From Halapricum desulfuricans (GTDB taxonomy: Archaea > Halobacteriota > Halobacteria > Halobacteriales > Haloarculaceae): DNA of 64,000 nt. The first letter of the stretch is position 1. Each line of letters begins with the position of its first letter. The DNA lies in the NCBI RefSeq assembly GCF_017094465.1, contig NZ_CP064791.1:1178001-1242000 (forward strand), read 5' to 3'. The position numbers were made by a program, and so were the translations under genes. This document shows positions 17,501 to 28,764 of this stretch, piece after piece. Below the pieces are notes generated by a model. It was not told the DNA's origin and did not search any database. It worked only from the letters and a program-made list of their open reading frames with translations.

Positions 17501-18715
17501 TCAGTTACTCCCTGCGTCCCGGACGGGATCGCTGAACAGCCGCAGCGACTGGGTCAGGACGGCGACGGCGATCGCGAGTGCGACGATCGCGAGTTTCGGC
17601 CCGACGGCGTCTGCGACGGCACCGCCGCCGATCCGGAAGACGACAAAGGAGACGCCATAGACCATCGAGGCCGTGCTCAGGACGGTCGCTCGGCCCAGCG
17701 ACGGGAGGTGATCGTTGAGGTACTGGCCCCGGAAGGCGTACGAGAGGCTCTTGACGATCCGCATGCCGACGAACCCGGGGATCGCGAGCCAGGGCTCGAC
17801 CAGCATGCCGGCCAGAGCCGCGGCCATGAGCACCGGCGCGACGGCGAACCAGCCGCCGATCCCCACCCGGTCCCGGACGCGGTCGATGTTGTAGGACGCG
17901 AAGGCCGTCACGAGCATGAACCCCGCGTACAGTACGCCGAGCGACTGCTCGGGGACGCCCGCTTCGACGACGATCGGCTGGATGTACAGGTCCGCCAGCT
18001 CCGGGATCGACAGCAGCAGTGCAGTGTAGACGATGAACGTCCGAAGCTCGGGTGCGAGAAACTTCTCCCGGACCGTCTCCCAGGCGTCACGTGCGGAAAA
18101 CGCGCTTCCGCCCTCCCTTTCGGCGTACTGTTCGGTCTCGGGCATCGAGAGCAACACGAGCGCGCCCGAGGCGGTGATGAATCCGGCGGCGACGAAGGGG
18201 ATCCGGTGGTCGATACCGTAGAGCACGCCGCCGGCGATCGAGGTGATCGCCGAGGTGACCAGAAACGCCGCCCCGCCGCGCCCGGTGATCTTCGAGTACT
18301 CGTCGGTGTCCAGTCGCTCCTCGAGCATGTCGTAGAGATACGCCGAGCCGGTCCCCGAACGGAAGGTCAGCGCGATCCCCCAGAAGACGTACACCGCCGA
18401 GAACGCCGGCACTGAGCCGGACACCGTGAACGCGAACATCGATACCGACATCAGAAGCGTGCTGACGATCAGGCTGTTGCGCCGACCGATCTTGTCGCCG
18501 ACGTAGCCCGTCGGGATCTCCGCACCGACGACACCGGCGAAAAAGAGCCCGTTGACGAGCCCGACGTCCCCGTCGCTCAGCCCGCGCGCGAGGAGATACA
18601 GCGTTATAATCGGGTAGACGAACCCTTCCGAGAGAGTCGCCCGATAGAGGTAGAACTTCCAGACGAGCACCCGGTTTTCCCGACTGGCGTCGGCGAGTCG
18701 CGTCCCCTCGCTCAC
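17501..18715 (-). CDS. Major facilitator superfamily transporter
   Basis: A 404-residue protein with about 12 hydrophobic segments. It has the MFS motif A-like loop GYVGDKIGRRNSLIVSTLLM between helices 2 and 3. A charged central loop (PETEQYAEREGGSAFSARDAWETVREKFL) separates the two halves. Substrate cannot be inferred from sequence. It stands alone, between the kinase and the CBS gene, with short gaps. Confidence 0.85.
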   Translation of the reverse strand: MSEGTRLADASRENRVLVWKFYLYRATLSEGFVYPIITLYLLARGLSDGDVGLVNGLFFAGVVGAEIPTGYVGDKIGRRNSLIVSTLLMSVSMFAFTVSGSVPAFSAVYVFWGIALTFRSGTGSAYLYDMLEERLDTDEYSKITGRGGAAFLVTSAITSIAGGVLYGIDHRIPFVAAGFITASGALVLLSMPETEQYAEREGGSAFSARDAWETVREKFLAPELRTFIVYTALLLSIPELADLYIQPIVVEAGVPEQSLGVLYAGFMLVTAFASYNIDRVRDRVGIGGWFAVAPVLMAAALAGMLVEPWLAIPGFVGMRIVKSLSYAFRGQYLNDHLPSLGRATVLSTASMVYGVSFVVFRIGGGAVADAVGPKLAIVALAIAVAVLTQSLRLFSDPVRDAGSN

Positions 18716-18799
18716 GCTTTGCCGTCCCGCGCTCTACGGCATAGAGTTTGCGAAGCGCGATCTACCGTCCCGGCTCGTTCGGAGAGGGAACGTGCTCGA

Positions 18800-19222
18800 T
18801 CAGTAGATGGGCGATTCGGCGTCGATCACGTCCGTCAGATCGTCCATCCCGTCCACGAACAGTCGCATCAGATCATCGAGCGTGATGATCCCGACGACCG
18901 TCCCGTTGTCGTTGACGGCGATGAGCCGTCGGACCGCGTTGTCGCGCATGATCCGCGGCGCAGCGAACACGTCGGCGTCCGCCGAGATCGTCACCGGGTC
19001 CGCCGTCATCACGTCCCTGGCTGGTACGTCCGAGGCGGGACGGTCGCGCGCGTCAACGCGCGTCGCCAGGTCTCGGTCCGTGACGATCCCGACTGGCTGC
19101 ATCTCCTCCTCGATGATGAGACACCCAACGTCGGCCTGTTCGAGTCGCATTGCCAGCGCCTCGACGGTCGCATCCGGCCCCGCCGTCTCGACGCCCACTG
19201 TCATGTGATCTCTAACGGTCAT
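18800..19222 (-). CDS. Two-CBS-domain protein
   Basis: A 140-residue protein made of two CBS motifs: residues about 1-60 (MTVRDHMTVGVETAGPDATVEALAM) and about 67-135 (VPARDVMTADPVTISADADVF, VVGIITLDDLMRL). CBS pairs bind adenine nucleotides or S-adenosylmethionine and act as energy or ligand sensors. No catalytic domain is attached. It may act on a partner protein. The cognate partner is not evident from the neighbours. Confidence 0.88.
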   Translation of the reverse strand: MTVRDHMTVGVETAGPDATVEALAMRLEQADVGCLIIEEEMQPVGIVTDRDLATRVDARDRPASDVPARDVMTADPVTISADADVFAAPRIMRDNAVRRLIAVNDNGTVVGIITLDDLMRLFVDGMDDLTDVIDAESPIY

Positions 19223-19362
19223 GGCCCCTCTACTTATCGCTACGCACTGTGGTAGAAAATAACACGCAGGTAATTCTCACCGAGCGAAAACGTCCGTTTC
19301 GGTCACGGGCGGTACTGGTGGTATCCCCCCGGGTCGTTCCGATGGCTCCCTACCCAATCTCA

Positions 19363-20298
19363 TCATTCGGGAGGCCGTTCGTCGGCCTCGATCAGCCGGT
19401 CGATCTCGTCGTCGTGTTTCCACTCGCCGAGCTCTTTCGGGTCGACGTGGACGAACACGTCGTCGACCGCCTTGATGGACTGGATCGACTGGATGACCGC
19501 GGTCTCGATGTCGTGTGCCTCCCGCAGGGTGCGGTCGCCCTCGACTTCGATGTGGAGGCTCACGTCGATCTCCGGGCCGACGTAGTGGGCGATCACGTCG
19601 TGGGCGCCTTCGACGTCCGGATGGACGAGCGCGCGCCTGATGATCCGGGCTCGAAGGTCGTCCGGCGGCGCGCGGCCGACCAGGTAGTTGACGTTGTCCC
19701 GGACGATCTCGACGCCTGTGTACAGGATCCCGAACCCGACGACGACGGCGGCGATCGGGTCGAGTAGCGGATAGCCCAGGCTGGCACCGACGACCCCGGC
19801 GAGCGCCGCGCTGGCGGTGAGCACGTCGGCGCGGTTGTCGATGGCCGTAGCGTACAGCGCCGGGGAGTTGTATTCCTTGCTTATCCCGGCGACGTACCGA
19901 TAGAGGCCGTACTTGACCGCGACGGTGGCGGCCAGTACGGCCACCGCTGCGAGGTTCCGCGTGACGGCCACGTTCCCGCCGAGGATCGCCCGTCCGGCCT
20001 GAAAGAGGACGCCGAAGCCGGCGGCGAAGACCCCGAGCGCGACGAACAGCGAGACGAACGGCTCGATCCGCTCGTGGCCGTGGGGGTGCTCGAAATCCGG
20101 TGGTCGGGTCGTCAGGTACAGCCCGCCGACCGTGACGATACTGTAGACGCTGTCGGCGAGGCTGTTGACGGCTTCCGACTGGACGGCCAGACTGCCGGTG
20201 TACCACCAGACGGCACCCTTCGCGATGACGAGCGCGGCGTTGGCCGCGAGCACGAGGAGTCCGACCCGGCGTAACACGGACCGGCGGGACGCCGACAT
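19363..20298 (-). CDS. Cation diffusion facilitator transporter with altered metal-site residues
   Basis: A 311-residue CDF protein with six membrane helices and a C-terminal cytoplasmic domain (ARIIRRALVHPDVEGAHDVIAHYVG...DVSLHIEVEGDRTL). In CDF proteins helices 2 and 5 normally carry HxxxD. Here the corresponding stretches read NSLAD and DNRAD, so Asn replaces His in both. The Asp residues and the HPHGHERIEP loop are kept. This suggests a metal preference other than zinc, possibly manganese or iron, but that is inference. The HIT gene lies 24 bases upstream. Confidence 0.85.
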   Translation of the reverse strand: MSASRRSVLRRVGLLVLAANAALVIAKGAVWWYTGSLAVQSEAVNSLADSVYSIVTVGGLYLTTRPPDFEHPHGHERIEPFVSLFVALGVFAAGFGVLFQAGRAILGGNVAVTRNLAAVAVLAATVAVKYGLYRYVAGISKEYNSPALYATAIDNRADVLTASAALAGVVGASLGYPLLDPIAAVVVGFGILYTGVEIVRDNVNYLVGRAPPDDLRARIIRRALVHPDVEGAHDVIAHYVGPEIDVSLHIEVEGDRTLREAHDIETAVIQSIQSIKAVDDVFVHVDPKELGEWKHDDEIDRLIEADERPPE

Positions 20299-20322
20299 TA
20301 CCGCCCCTTTCGTCGTGGGTGG

Positions 20323-20883
20323 TCAAATCGGCTTCGACGTGGTCTCGATCTCGACGGCGCCGCCCGTCTCGGGAACGGTTGCCCCGTCCTGGGCGGCGAA
20401 CGCGTCGTGCAACCGGTCGTAGGTGTCTTCGAGGGCTTCGACGATGACCTTCGTCTCCGAGATGACCGTCATGAAGTTGGCGTCCCCGTCCCAGCGCGGG
20501 ACGACGTGGGTGTGCAGGTGGTCGTCGATCGAGCCGCCGGCCGCGTCCCCGCCGAGATTCATCCCGACGTTCAGCCCGTCCGGGTCCATCGCCGACTGGA
20601 CCGCCTCGACGGTCCGCTGTTGGAGTCTGGCGTGGTCGAACAGGATCTCGGGGTCCAGCGTCTCGTATTTGCCCGCGTGCTCGTAGGGGATGACCATCGC
20701 GTGCCCGGGGTTGTACGGGTAGTTGTTCAACAGCACGAAGGCGTGCTCGCTGCGGGCGACCAGGTTGTACTTCCGATCGGAATCCAGATCCGGGAGTTCA
20801 CAGAACACGCACCCGTCGATTTCGGGATCCTCGTGTGGGCGTCTCACCCATTCGATTCGCCACGGCGCGAACACCTGATCCAT
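20323..20883 (-). CDS. HIT family nucleotide hydrolase/phosphorylase
   Basis: A 186-residue histidine-triad protein. The triad is in DHLHTHVVPRW, and CVFCELP near the N terminus (Cys25, Cys28) is the zinc-binding knuckle of the Ap4A-phosphorylase-like branch. VLLNNYPYNPGHAMVIPYEH is the conserved nucleotide-pocket strand. Likely substrates are dinucleoside polyphosphates or AMP conjugates. A TTTAAAATC element at about 20938-20946 (minus strand) may be its promoter. Confidence 0.9.
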   Translation of the reverse strand: MDQVFAPWRIEWVRRPHEDPEIDGCVFCELPDLDSDRKYNLVARSEHAFVLLNNYPYNPGHAMVIPYEHAGKYETLDPEILFDHARLQQRTVEAVQSAMDPDGLNVGMNLGGDAAGGSIDDHLHTHVVPRWDGDANFMTVISETKVIVEALEDTYDRLHDAFAAQDGATVPETGGAVEIETTSKPI

Positions 20884-21122
20884 AGACGACGTTCCGGCAG
20901 CGCGATTGATAGATGTGCTGTTCGCAGTCTACTATCTGATTTTAAATCTGTCGGCCGTTTTCAGCCGACTGACCGATGAGGATCATCGAGACACGAGTAT
21001 AAACGATCTAATCTCATCTACAGACGTATCTGGGGTATCAGTCTCCCATCGGGCGATTAGGGTGTAAACAGTGCGGAACAGTCGGCCGTTTTTATACCCC
21101 TGTCCGAAGAACGATCGACCAC

Positions 21123-21323
21123 ATGGCAACGCAAGTCGGGGCACGTACCGAGCGATCCGAGTGCTGTGAGAACTGTGGACGGGAAACAGTCCATTCTGTC
21201 TCGCTGCGGCTGGTGACCGAAAGCGACCGTCAGGACAACGCCGAGTTCTCGCGCGAGCCCTATCGAGTCAAAGAATGTCTGGTCTGTGGCGAGCAGACGG
21301 CCGTGCGAATGAACAACGTTTGA
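21123..21323 (+). CDS. Small zinc-ribbon protein (DUF7835-like)
   Basis: A 66-residue protein with ECCENCGRETVH and KECLVCGEQTAVR, i.e. two CxxC pairs about 35 residues apart forming a zinc beta-ribbon. The TATA element TTTTTATA (21089-21096) lies about 27 bases before the ATG, consistent with a leaderless transcript. I recall haloarchaeal proteins of this kind under DUF7835. The function is unknown. Confidence 0.8.
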   Translation: MATQVGARTERSECCENCGRETVHSVSLRLVTESDRQDNAEFSREPYRVKECLVCGEQTAVRMNNV

Positions 21324-21359
21324 TTTCACTCCGTCGGGCGGACCTGCGGAAGTGACCGA

Positions 21360-22256
21360 TCACCGCGACCGCGTCGTCACCTCGGCGCCGTCCTCGGTGA
21401 CGATGATCGTGTGCTCTTTCTGGCTGACGTAGTGTCCGTCGTCCTCTTTGAGGACGGGGTATCCGTGGACGATCCCCTGTTGTTTGAGGCGACGCAGCGC
21501 CATCTTCGGCCGGGAGACGTCGAGCCATCGGGTCGCGAAGGGGAGTGTCTTGAACTCCTCGACGACCTGGTTGAGCGCCTGCCGCGCGGTCCGATCCCGG
21601 ACTGATCCTTCACTATCCAGGGCGAAGATCTCCTCGTCGCTCCCCTCGCTGACTTTCCCGCTGCCGTCCGTCGCGAACGGCTCGATCGCCACGACGTCCC
21701 CGGCTTCAAGGGTCGTGCTCTGTGACACCTCGCGATTGGGGATGTTCGGCGTCGTGTGCTGCTCCCAGTGGCCCAGTCCGTGGCCGGTGAGGTTCACGAC
21801 GGGATTGAAGCCGTACCCGTCGATAACCTCCTCGACGGCCGCCCCGATCTCGCCGGTCTCGACGCCCGGTTCCACCAGTTCGATGGCGGTGTCGAGCGCC
21901 TCCTCGGACGCCTCGGTCAGTTCGTCGTGACCCGAGAGGTTGACCGTGACGGCAGTATCGGCCAGCCAGCCGTCGACGTGGACGCCGATGTCGAGGTTGA
22001 CCAGTTCCTCGCCGAAGGTGCTGTCGTCGCCGATGCTCGGGGTCGCGTGGGCGGCTTCCTCGTCGATAGAGATGTTCACCGGGAATGCGGGCTCCCCGCC
22101 AAGTTCGCGGATCCGGTTTTCGGCCCACTCGGCGACTTCGAGATGGGACGCACCGACCTCGACCATCTCGGCGGCCTCGTCGCGCACTTCCGCGAGGATC
22201 TCGCCGGCTTCGCGGCACTTCTCGTACTGTTCGCTCGTCAGATCGACCTCACTCAT
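21360..22256 (-). CDS. map: Methionine aminopeptidase, type II
   Basis: A 298-residue dimetal peptidase that removes the initiator methionine. Metal ligands lie in NLDIGVHVDGWLADTAVTV (two Asp), NLTGHGLGHWEQH (His), AIEPFATDG (Glu) and SQKEHTIIV (Glu). The helical insertion between the last two marks the archaeal/eukaryotic type II. The ATG at 22256 starts MSEVDLTSEQYEKC; the longer frame to 22310 gives an unlikely Arg-rich extension. Confidence 0.93.
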   Translation of the reverse strand: MSEVDLTSEQYEKCREAGEILAEVRDEAAEMVEVGASHLEVAEWAENRIRELGGEPAFPVNISIDEEAAHATPSIGDDSTFGEELVNLDIGVHVDGWLADTAVTVNLSGHDELTEASEEALDTAIELVEPGVETGEIGAAVEEVIDGYGFNPVVNLTGHGLGHWEQHTTPNIPNREVSQSTTLEAGDVVAIEPFATDGSGKVSEGSDEEIFALDSEGSVRDRTARQALNQVVEEFKTLPFATRWLDVSRPKMALRRLKQQGIVHGYPVLKEDDGHYVSQKEHTIIVTEDGAEVTTRSR

Positions 22257-22327
22257 GTCCCGGTCGTTCGACCCCCGCGACCGAAAGCGTTTGCGTTCCG
22301 CCGTTCCCAACTCCGAAGCAATCGAAG

Positions 22328-23179
22328 TCAGACGCTCTCGATGGCGGTTTGCATCGACTCGCCACAGTGGGCGGACCCGGCGTTGCCGTCGGTATCCATC
22401 ACGATGACGCCGGCGACGCTGTCGTGAGTTGTCGCGAACGACTCGACCGTCCGGTCGGCAGCCGTCTGGGGGTCGGCCCCCTCCTCGAGGCGCCGGACGG
22501 CCCGTCTGGCCAGTGTTTCACGGGCGATGTCCTCGCCCGCACCGGTCGCGCTGGCGCCGCCGGCCTCACTCGCGTAGAACCCCGATCCGATCTGGGGAAC
22601 GTCACCCACCCGGCCAGCCAGTGCGAACCAGCGTCCGCCGGTCGAGGTCGCGGTTGCGATGCGCTGGCCATCGGTCGCGACGGCGCCGACGGTGTCGTGG
22701 CCGGCGAAGTGATCACGCACCCAGGTGAGTTGGTCGTGAATTCCCGTCATCGGCGGTTCGACCTCGTTCCAGCGCTCCCGGGTGCGCTCGGTCCAGAGGT
22801 CGACGCGCGTCTCGATCCCGAACGACGCCGCCAGGTCGACGGCGTGTTCGCCGGCCAGCAACACGTGCGGCGTCGAGGCCATGACGACGCGGGCGACTTC
22901 GACGGCGTGTTCGACACCCGGCATCGAACAGGCGGCCCCGGCGGACCCGCGGCCGGTCATGATCCCGGCATCGGTCCTGATCGTCCCGTCGCTCTGGACG
23001 GCGCTCCCGACGCCCGCGTTGAACCGGGGTGCCGACTCCAGCCAGCGAACAGCGGCGACGACTGCGTCGACCGGCGACGCGGCCTCGGCGCCGCGCGTGG
23101 CCGCCTTCGACAGCGTCGCTGCTCGCTCGGACGGCTGTTCGGGCTTCGGGCCCGCCCCGCCGTGCACGATCACGTCCAT
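22328..23179 (-). CDS. Isoaspartyl peptidase/L-asparaginase (Ntn-hydrolase)
   Basis: A 283-residue plant-type asparaginase. The start MDVIVHGGAG is the conserved first strand. The autocatalytic cleavage site is GHDTVGAVA, where the Thr becomes the new N-terminal nucleophile. GGASATGAGEDI holds substrate-binding residues. It hydrolyses isoaspartyl dipeptides or asparagine in the cytoplasm. It is read in the same direction as map, 71 bases upstream of it. Confidence 0.9.
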   Translation of the reverse strand: MDVIVHGGAGPKPEQPSERAATLSKAATRGAEAASPVDAVVAAVRWLESAPRFNAGVGSAVQSDGTIRTDAGIMTGRGSAGAACSMPGVEHAVEVARVVMASTPHVLLAGEHAVDLAASFGIETRVDLWTERTRERWNEVEPPMTGIHDQLTWVRDHFAGHDTVGAVATDGQRIATATSTGGRWFALAGRVGDVPQIGSGFYASEAGGASATGAGEDIARETLARRAVRRLEEGADPQTAADRTVESFATTHDSVAGVIVMDTDGNAGSAHCGESMQTAIESV

Positions 23180-23274
23180 GCGCTATCGTTACGTCGTCCG
23201 CGTCTTAACTTTTCACTGACCGCTCGCCGCAATGGTAGCTCTTTTATCCGCCCTGGGCGTCCGTGTAGACGATT

Positions 23275-24552
<1,278 letters not shown>

Positions 24553-24620
24553 GTCTGAGACGCCGGACGGCTCGCGTGCCGTTCCTGTCCGTTCGCGACC
24601 TCGCGCTGCCGTGGCGGTCG

Positions 24621-26483
24621 CTAGTCGTCAGTTCGGGCGTGTTGCCAGGTAAACTCTGATTGCTCGAACAGTCGGTCTTCGCTCCCGAAGACGTCCGAGA
24701 AGACGAACCGGGCGCCGCGACCCGACGTGCCGTCGATCCACACCGACCAGCCGTGGGCTTCGGCGATCGTCTTGACGATCGACAGGCCCAGTCCGGTCCC
24801 GTCCTCACTGGTCGTGTGGCCGTACTCGAAGATCGAATCCATCTCCTCGTCCGGGATCCCCGGGCCGTCGTCTTCGATGTAAAAGCCGTCCTCGGTCAGA
24901 CCGACCGTCACCGTCACCTCGGGGCCGACGTGATCGATCGAGTTCCGGAACAGGTTCTCGAACGCCCGCAGGAGTCGACTCCGATCGCCCTCGATCGAGA
25001 TGCTGTTCTCGATCTCGAGGGTAGCGTCCTTGCTGTCGATATTGCGCCAGGCCTCCCTGGCGGCGTCTTCGAGTTCGAACCGATCGGATTCCTCGACGGA
25101 TTCGCCCTTGCGGGTCAGCGTGAGCACGTCGCCGATGATCGAATCGATCCGGTCGTGGGCGCCGTCGATCTTCTCGACGTGTTCGGTCAGCTCCGACTGT
25201 GAATCGGTGAGTTTCGTCCGCAGCAGTTCGACATGGCCTCGGGCGACCGCGAGCGGGTTCCGGAGGTCGTGGCTCAGCGTCGAGGCGAACTGATCGAGCC
25301 GGCGGTGCTGCCGTTCCATCTCCTGGCGGGAGCTCTCGGCCTCGTGTCTGGCCTGCCGAGCGTCCTGAAACTGCTGTTCGAGCGCGTCGCGCATGTTCTC
25401 GAAGGCCCCGAACAGCCGGCCGATCTCGTCCTCGCGGGTCGTCTCGAGATCGACGTCGAGCGATCCGGACTCGATCTCCCGGATCTGCTCTCTGAGGTGG
25501 ACCAGCGGGACGACCGTGCTCCGGCCGATGACGAGCCCGACGACCCCTAGCGATACCAGCGCTGCCAAAGTCAACACGACCACGTTACGCCCGACGGTCG
25601 CACTCACGCCGTAGAGGTTGTCCTTCGAGGCGGTCGAGACCGCGACCCAGTCGGTCCCCTCGATTGGGACGTACGTGCGCACTTCGTCATCGGTTTCGAC
25701 TGTGCGGACCGTCCGCTCCTCGATCGCCGTCGAAAACCCGTCCGTCCGCTCGAACTCGGTATCGGAGTCGGTCGTCAGGACTCGCTCTCCGTTCGCGGTC
25801 ACGAGCGCTGTGTCGATGTCGTTGTCGGTGAGTTCGGGATCGAACTGGCTGACGACGACGACCGCCCGATCCGCTGTTGTCCGGCCGACCAGCGCGATGG
25901 CCCGCTCGCCGTCGACAGTGTACGACCGGTTCGAAACCGCGATGGCGTCCGGATCGCTCCCCAGGCGGTCGAGCGGCCCGGCCCAGTCCGCTCCGACGAC
26001 CGCGAGCTCACGACCGGTATAGTCGTCGTTCGTACTCGCGAGCACGCTGTTCGAATCGACGTAGTGGATGTCGATGATCGAATCGCCGCCGCCGTCTTTC
26101 GCCGCTGAGAGATACGCACCCATGTCCGTCTCGTTTGGTGCCAGTTCCGGATCGGCGGCCAGGGCTGTCTGGGCGCGCGTCCCGGCGATCCACTGGCCGA
26201 CACTCTCGGCACGCAACTGTGCGGTCGTTTCGAGTTCGGCCGTCGCTTCCTCCTGGATCGTCCCCTGAATCTCGACGTACGTGACGAGCCCGATGAGGCC
26301 GATGAGAACGACGACGAGCAGCAGCGAGACGAGGAGCTTCATTCCGAGACGGCGGCGGACGAACGTCGGCGTCACCCAGCGGTATACCCGCCGGTATAGC
26401 GGGAGTGGCTCCGGATCCCCGTCCGTGACATCCGGGCCCCCTCCGGTCGATTCTGTCGAGTCAGTGTAGCGGCCGGGCGACAT
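24621..26483 (-). CDS. Membrane sensor histidine kinase (sensor-HAMP-HisKA-HATPase)
   Basis: A 620-residue kinase. Transmembrane helix 1 is at about 48-70 (MKLLVSLLLVVVLIGLIGLV) and helix 2 at about 308-330. The roughly 235-residue stretch between them is an extracellular Cache-like sensor. A HAMP domain follows helix 2 (VPLVHLREQIREIESG). The phospho-His is in TLSHDLRNPLAV, and the ATPase boxes are FENLFRNSIDHVG, IEDDGPGIP and GTGLGLSIVKTI. The ligand is unknown. Confidence 0.92.
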   Translation of the reverse strand: MSPGRYTDSTESTGGGPDVTDGDPEPLPLYRRVYRWVTPTFVRRRLGMKLLVSLLLVVVLIGLIGLVTYVEIQGTIQEEATAELETTAQLRAESVGQWIAGTRAQTALAADPELAPNETDMGAYLSAAKDGGGDSIIDIHYVDSNSVLASTNDDYTGRELAVVGADWAGPLDRLGSDPDAIAVSNRSYTVDGERAIALVGRTTADRAVVVVSQFDPELTDNDIDTALVTANGERVLTTDSDTEFERTDGFSTAIEERTVRTVETDDEVRTYVPIEGTDWVAVSTASKDNLYGVSATVGRNVVVLTLAALVSLGVVGLVIGRSTVVPLVHLREQIREIESGSLDVDLETTREDEIGRLFGAFENMRDALEQQFQDARQARHEAESSRQEMERQHRRLDQFASTLSHDLRNPLAVARGHVELLRTKLTDSQSELTEHVEKIDGAHDRIDSIIGDVLTLTRKGESVEESDRFELEDAAREAWRNIDSKDATLEIENSISIEGDRSRLLRAFENLFRNSIDHVGPEVTVTVGLTEDGFYIEDDGPGIPDEEMDSIFEYGHTTSEDGTGLGLSIVKTIAEAHGWSVWIDGTSGRGARFVFSDVFGSEDRLFEQSEFTWQHARTDD

Positions 26484-26718
26484 ACTTGGTCTACCGGGCC
26501 GTCCCGGAGCCCCGTGGTACGTTTTACGTGATCAAACCTGGCATATAAGGATTTGGAAACGTCTGTGAGCCGGTTCCAAAGGCCGCTCTCTCGGCGCCGC
26601 ATCGATTTGACCAATCCAAGTTTTCTCTGTAAAGTGATAGTAAACTGGGTGCGATACACCAAGCGATCTATCGGCACTAGTATTATGACGATTTTCCGGG
26701 AAGGAAAACTTCATTCGT

Positions 26719-28701
26719 GTGCCAGAACAGAGCACGCGTATGGATGTCGACGACATCACGACGATCACAGTCCTCGGTGCGGGGAACATGGGTCACGGTA
26801 TCGCCGAAGTTGCGGCGATTGCGGGGTACGACGTGCGGTTGCGCGACGTCGAAGACGACCTCGTACGAGCGGGATACGAGAACATCGAGTGGTCGCTGAA
26901 CAAACTCGCTGAGAAGGACCGGTTGGACGCGGATCCCGAGACGGTTCTGGACCGGATCTCGCTGCTGGTCGATCTCTCGGCGGCCCTCGAAGACACCGAC
27001 GTCGTCATCGAGGCCGTACCGGAGGTCATGGATATCAAGATCGACGTGTACGAGGAGGTAGCCGAACACGCCCCCGATCGGGCGATCTTCGCGACGAACA
27101 CGTCCAGCCTCTCGATCACCGATCTTTCGGAGGTTACCGACCGCCCCGAGCAGTTCTGTGGGATGCACTTTTTCAACCCGCCCGTGCGGATGCAACTGGT
27201 CGAAGTGATCACCGGCGCACACACGAGCGACGACACCATCGAGGCGATCGAAGCCCTGGCCGAGGCGTTCGGGAAGACGCCGGTCAGGGTGCGCAAGGAC
27301 AGCCCGGGATTCATCGTCAATCGCGTGCTCACGCCGCTGTTGAACGAGGCGTGCTGGGCCGTCCACGAGGGCGACGCCGACATCGCGACCGTCGACAGCA
27401 CGAGCAAGTACGACATCGGCCTGCCGATGGGAGCGTTCGAGCTCGCCGACCAGGTCGGCAACGACGTCGCTCACCACGTGCTGGAGTACGTCAACTCGGA
27501 ACTCGGGCAAGCCTACGAACCGTGTCCGCTGCTGACTGACAAAGTCGAGGCCGAGCAGTTCGGCGAGAAGACCGGTGAGGGATGGTACGACCACGACGAG
27601 GGGGTCGCGATTCCCACTGACGCGGGCGATCCGGCGATCGAACGCCGCCTGCTCGCGGTGCTGGCGAACGAGACGGCCAGGCTGATCGACAACGACGTCG
27701 CGCCGATCGAGGCCATCGACGAGGCGATGATGCTCGGCGCCGGGTTCCCCGAGGGTCCCGGCAAACTGGCCGACGAGGCGGGCGTCACGACGCTCGTCGA
27801 GACCCTGGAAGAGCGACACGCCGAGACGGGCCATCCGCGCTACGCAGTCAGCGACGCGCTCGAAAGGATCGCGGACGATGGCGGGTTCTATCCCGACGGC
27901 GGGGACGAAACGGACACTCGGGCGTACGAACAGATCTCCGTCACGGTCGAGGATCGCGTGGGTCACATTGAGATCGACCGCCCGCACCGGATGAACTCGA
28001 TCACCGTCCAGATGCTCGAGGAGATCGATCAGGCCGTCGAAAGCCTACAGGAGGACGACGACGTCCGGGCGCTGCTCGTGTCAGGTGCCGGCGACCGGGC
28101 GTTCTCCGCCGGGTTCGACGCCGCTTCAGCCGCCCCGGGCAGCGGGCTCGAAGCGACCGAGCTCTCGCGGTACGGACAGCAGGTCTTCGGCGCGTTCGAG
28201 GAGTGTCCCAAACCGGTCGTCGCGGCGGTCGACGGCTACTGTCTCGGCGGCGGGATGGAACTGGCCACGGCCGCGGACATGCGGATCGCCGGCGAGGGCG
28301 CACAGTTCGGTCAGCCGGAGCACGATCTCGGTCTGTTGCCGGGCTGGGGCGGGACACAGCGGCTCAGCGCTATCGTCGGGGAGGGACGGGCCAAGGAGAT
28401 CATCTTCACGGCCCGCAACGACTACGACGCCGAGACGATGGCCGACTACGGGTTCGTCAACGAGGTCGTCGATAGCGGGGGCCTCGAAGAGCGGGCCTGG
28501 GAACTGGCGCGGGAGTTGGCTGCTGGCCCACCGATCGCTCAGAAGTTCACGAAACGCGCGATACTCGCGGGCCGCGACGACACCGACGCCGGGCTGGAAG
28601 TCGAGGCGTCCGCGTTCGGACACCTGTTTACGACCGACGACGTCTGGGAGGGGCTGGCCGCCTTCCAGCAGGACCGCGATCCGGAGTTCGAAGGGAAGTG
28701 A
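26719..28701 (+). CDS. Fused 3-hydroxyacyl-CoA dehydrogenase / enoyl-CoA hydratase
   Basis: A 660-residue bifunctional beta-oxidation enzyme. The N-terminal part (about 1-385) is the dehydrogenase: NAD loop VLGAGNMGHGIAEVA, catalytic region GMHFFNPPVRMQLVEVI, then the C-terminal helical repeat. Residues about 400-660 form the crotonase domain, with AFSAGFDAASA and GYCLGGGMELATAADMRI forming the oxyanion hole. The order is dehydrogenase first, the archaeal arrangement. GTG at 26719 or ATG at 26740 could start it. It could also act in hydroxybutyryl-CoA metabolism. Confidence 0.92.
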   Translation: MPEQSTRMDVDDITTITVLGAGNMGHGIAEVAAIAGYDVRLRDVEDDLVRAGYENIEWSLNKLAEKDRLDADPETVLDRISLLVDLSAALEDTDVVIEAVPEVMDIKIDVYEEVAEHAPDRAIFATNTSSLSITDLSEVTDRPEQFCGMHFFNPPVRMQLVEVITGAHTSDDTIEAIEALAEAFGKTPVRVRKDSPGFIVNRVLTPLLNEACWAVHEGDADIATVDSTSKYDIGLPMGAFELADQVGNDVAHHVLEYVNSELGQAYEPCPLLTDKVEAEQFGEKTGEGWYDHDEGVAIPTDAGDPAIERRLLAVLANETARLIDNDVAPIEAIDEAMMLGAGFPEGPGKLADEAGVTTLVETLEERHAETGHPRYAVSDALERIADDGGFYPDGGDETDTRAYEQISVTVEDRVGHIEIDRPHRMNSITVQMLEEIDQAVESLQEDDDVRALLVSGAGDRAFSAGFDAASAAPGSGLEATELSRYGQQVFGAFEECPKPVVAAVDGYCLGGGMELATAADMRIAGEGAQFGQPEHDLGLLPGWGGTQRLSAIVGEGRAKEIIFTARNDYDAETMADYGFVNEVVDSGGLEERAWELARELAAGPPIAQKFTKRAILAGRDDTDAGLEVEASAFGHLFTTDDVWEGLAAFQQDRDPEFEGK

Positions 28702-28764
28702 ATCTCGCGACCTGAATCGGTCGTCGGTCCAAAGAATTACCACCGTTCCTGCCGCCCCTTGCGT

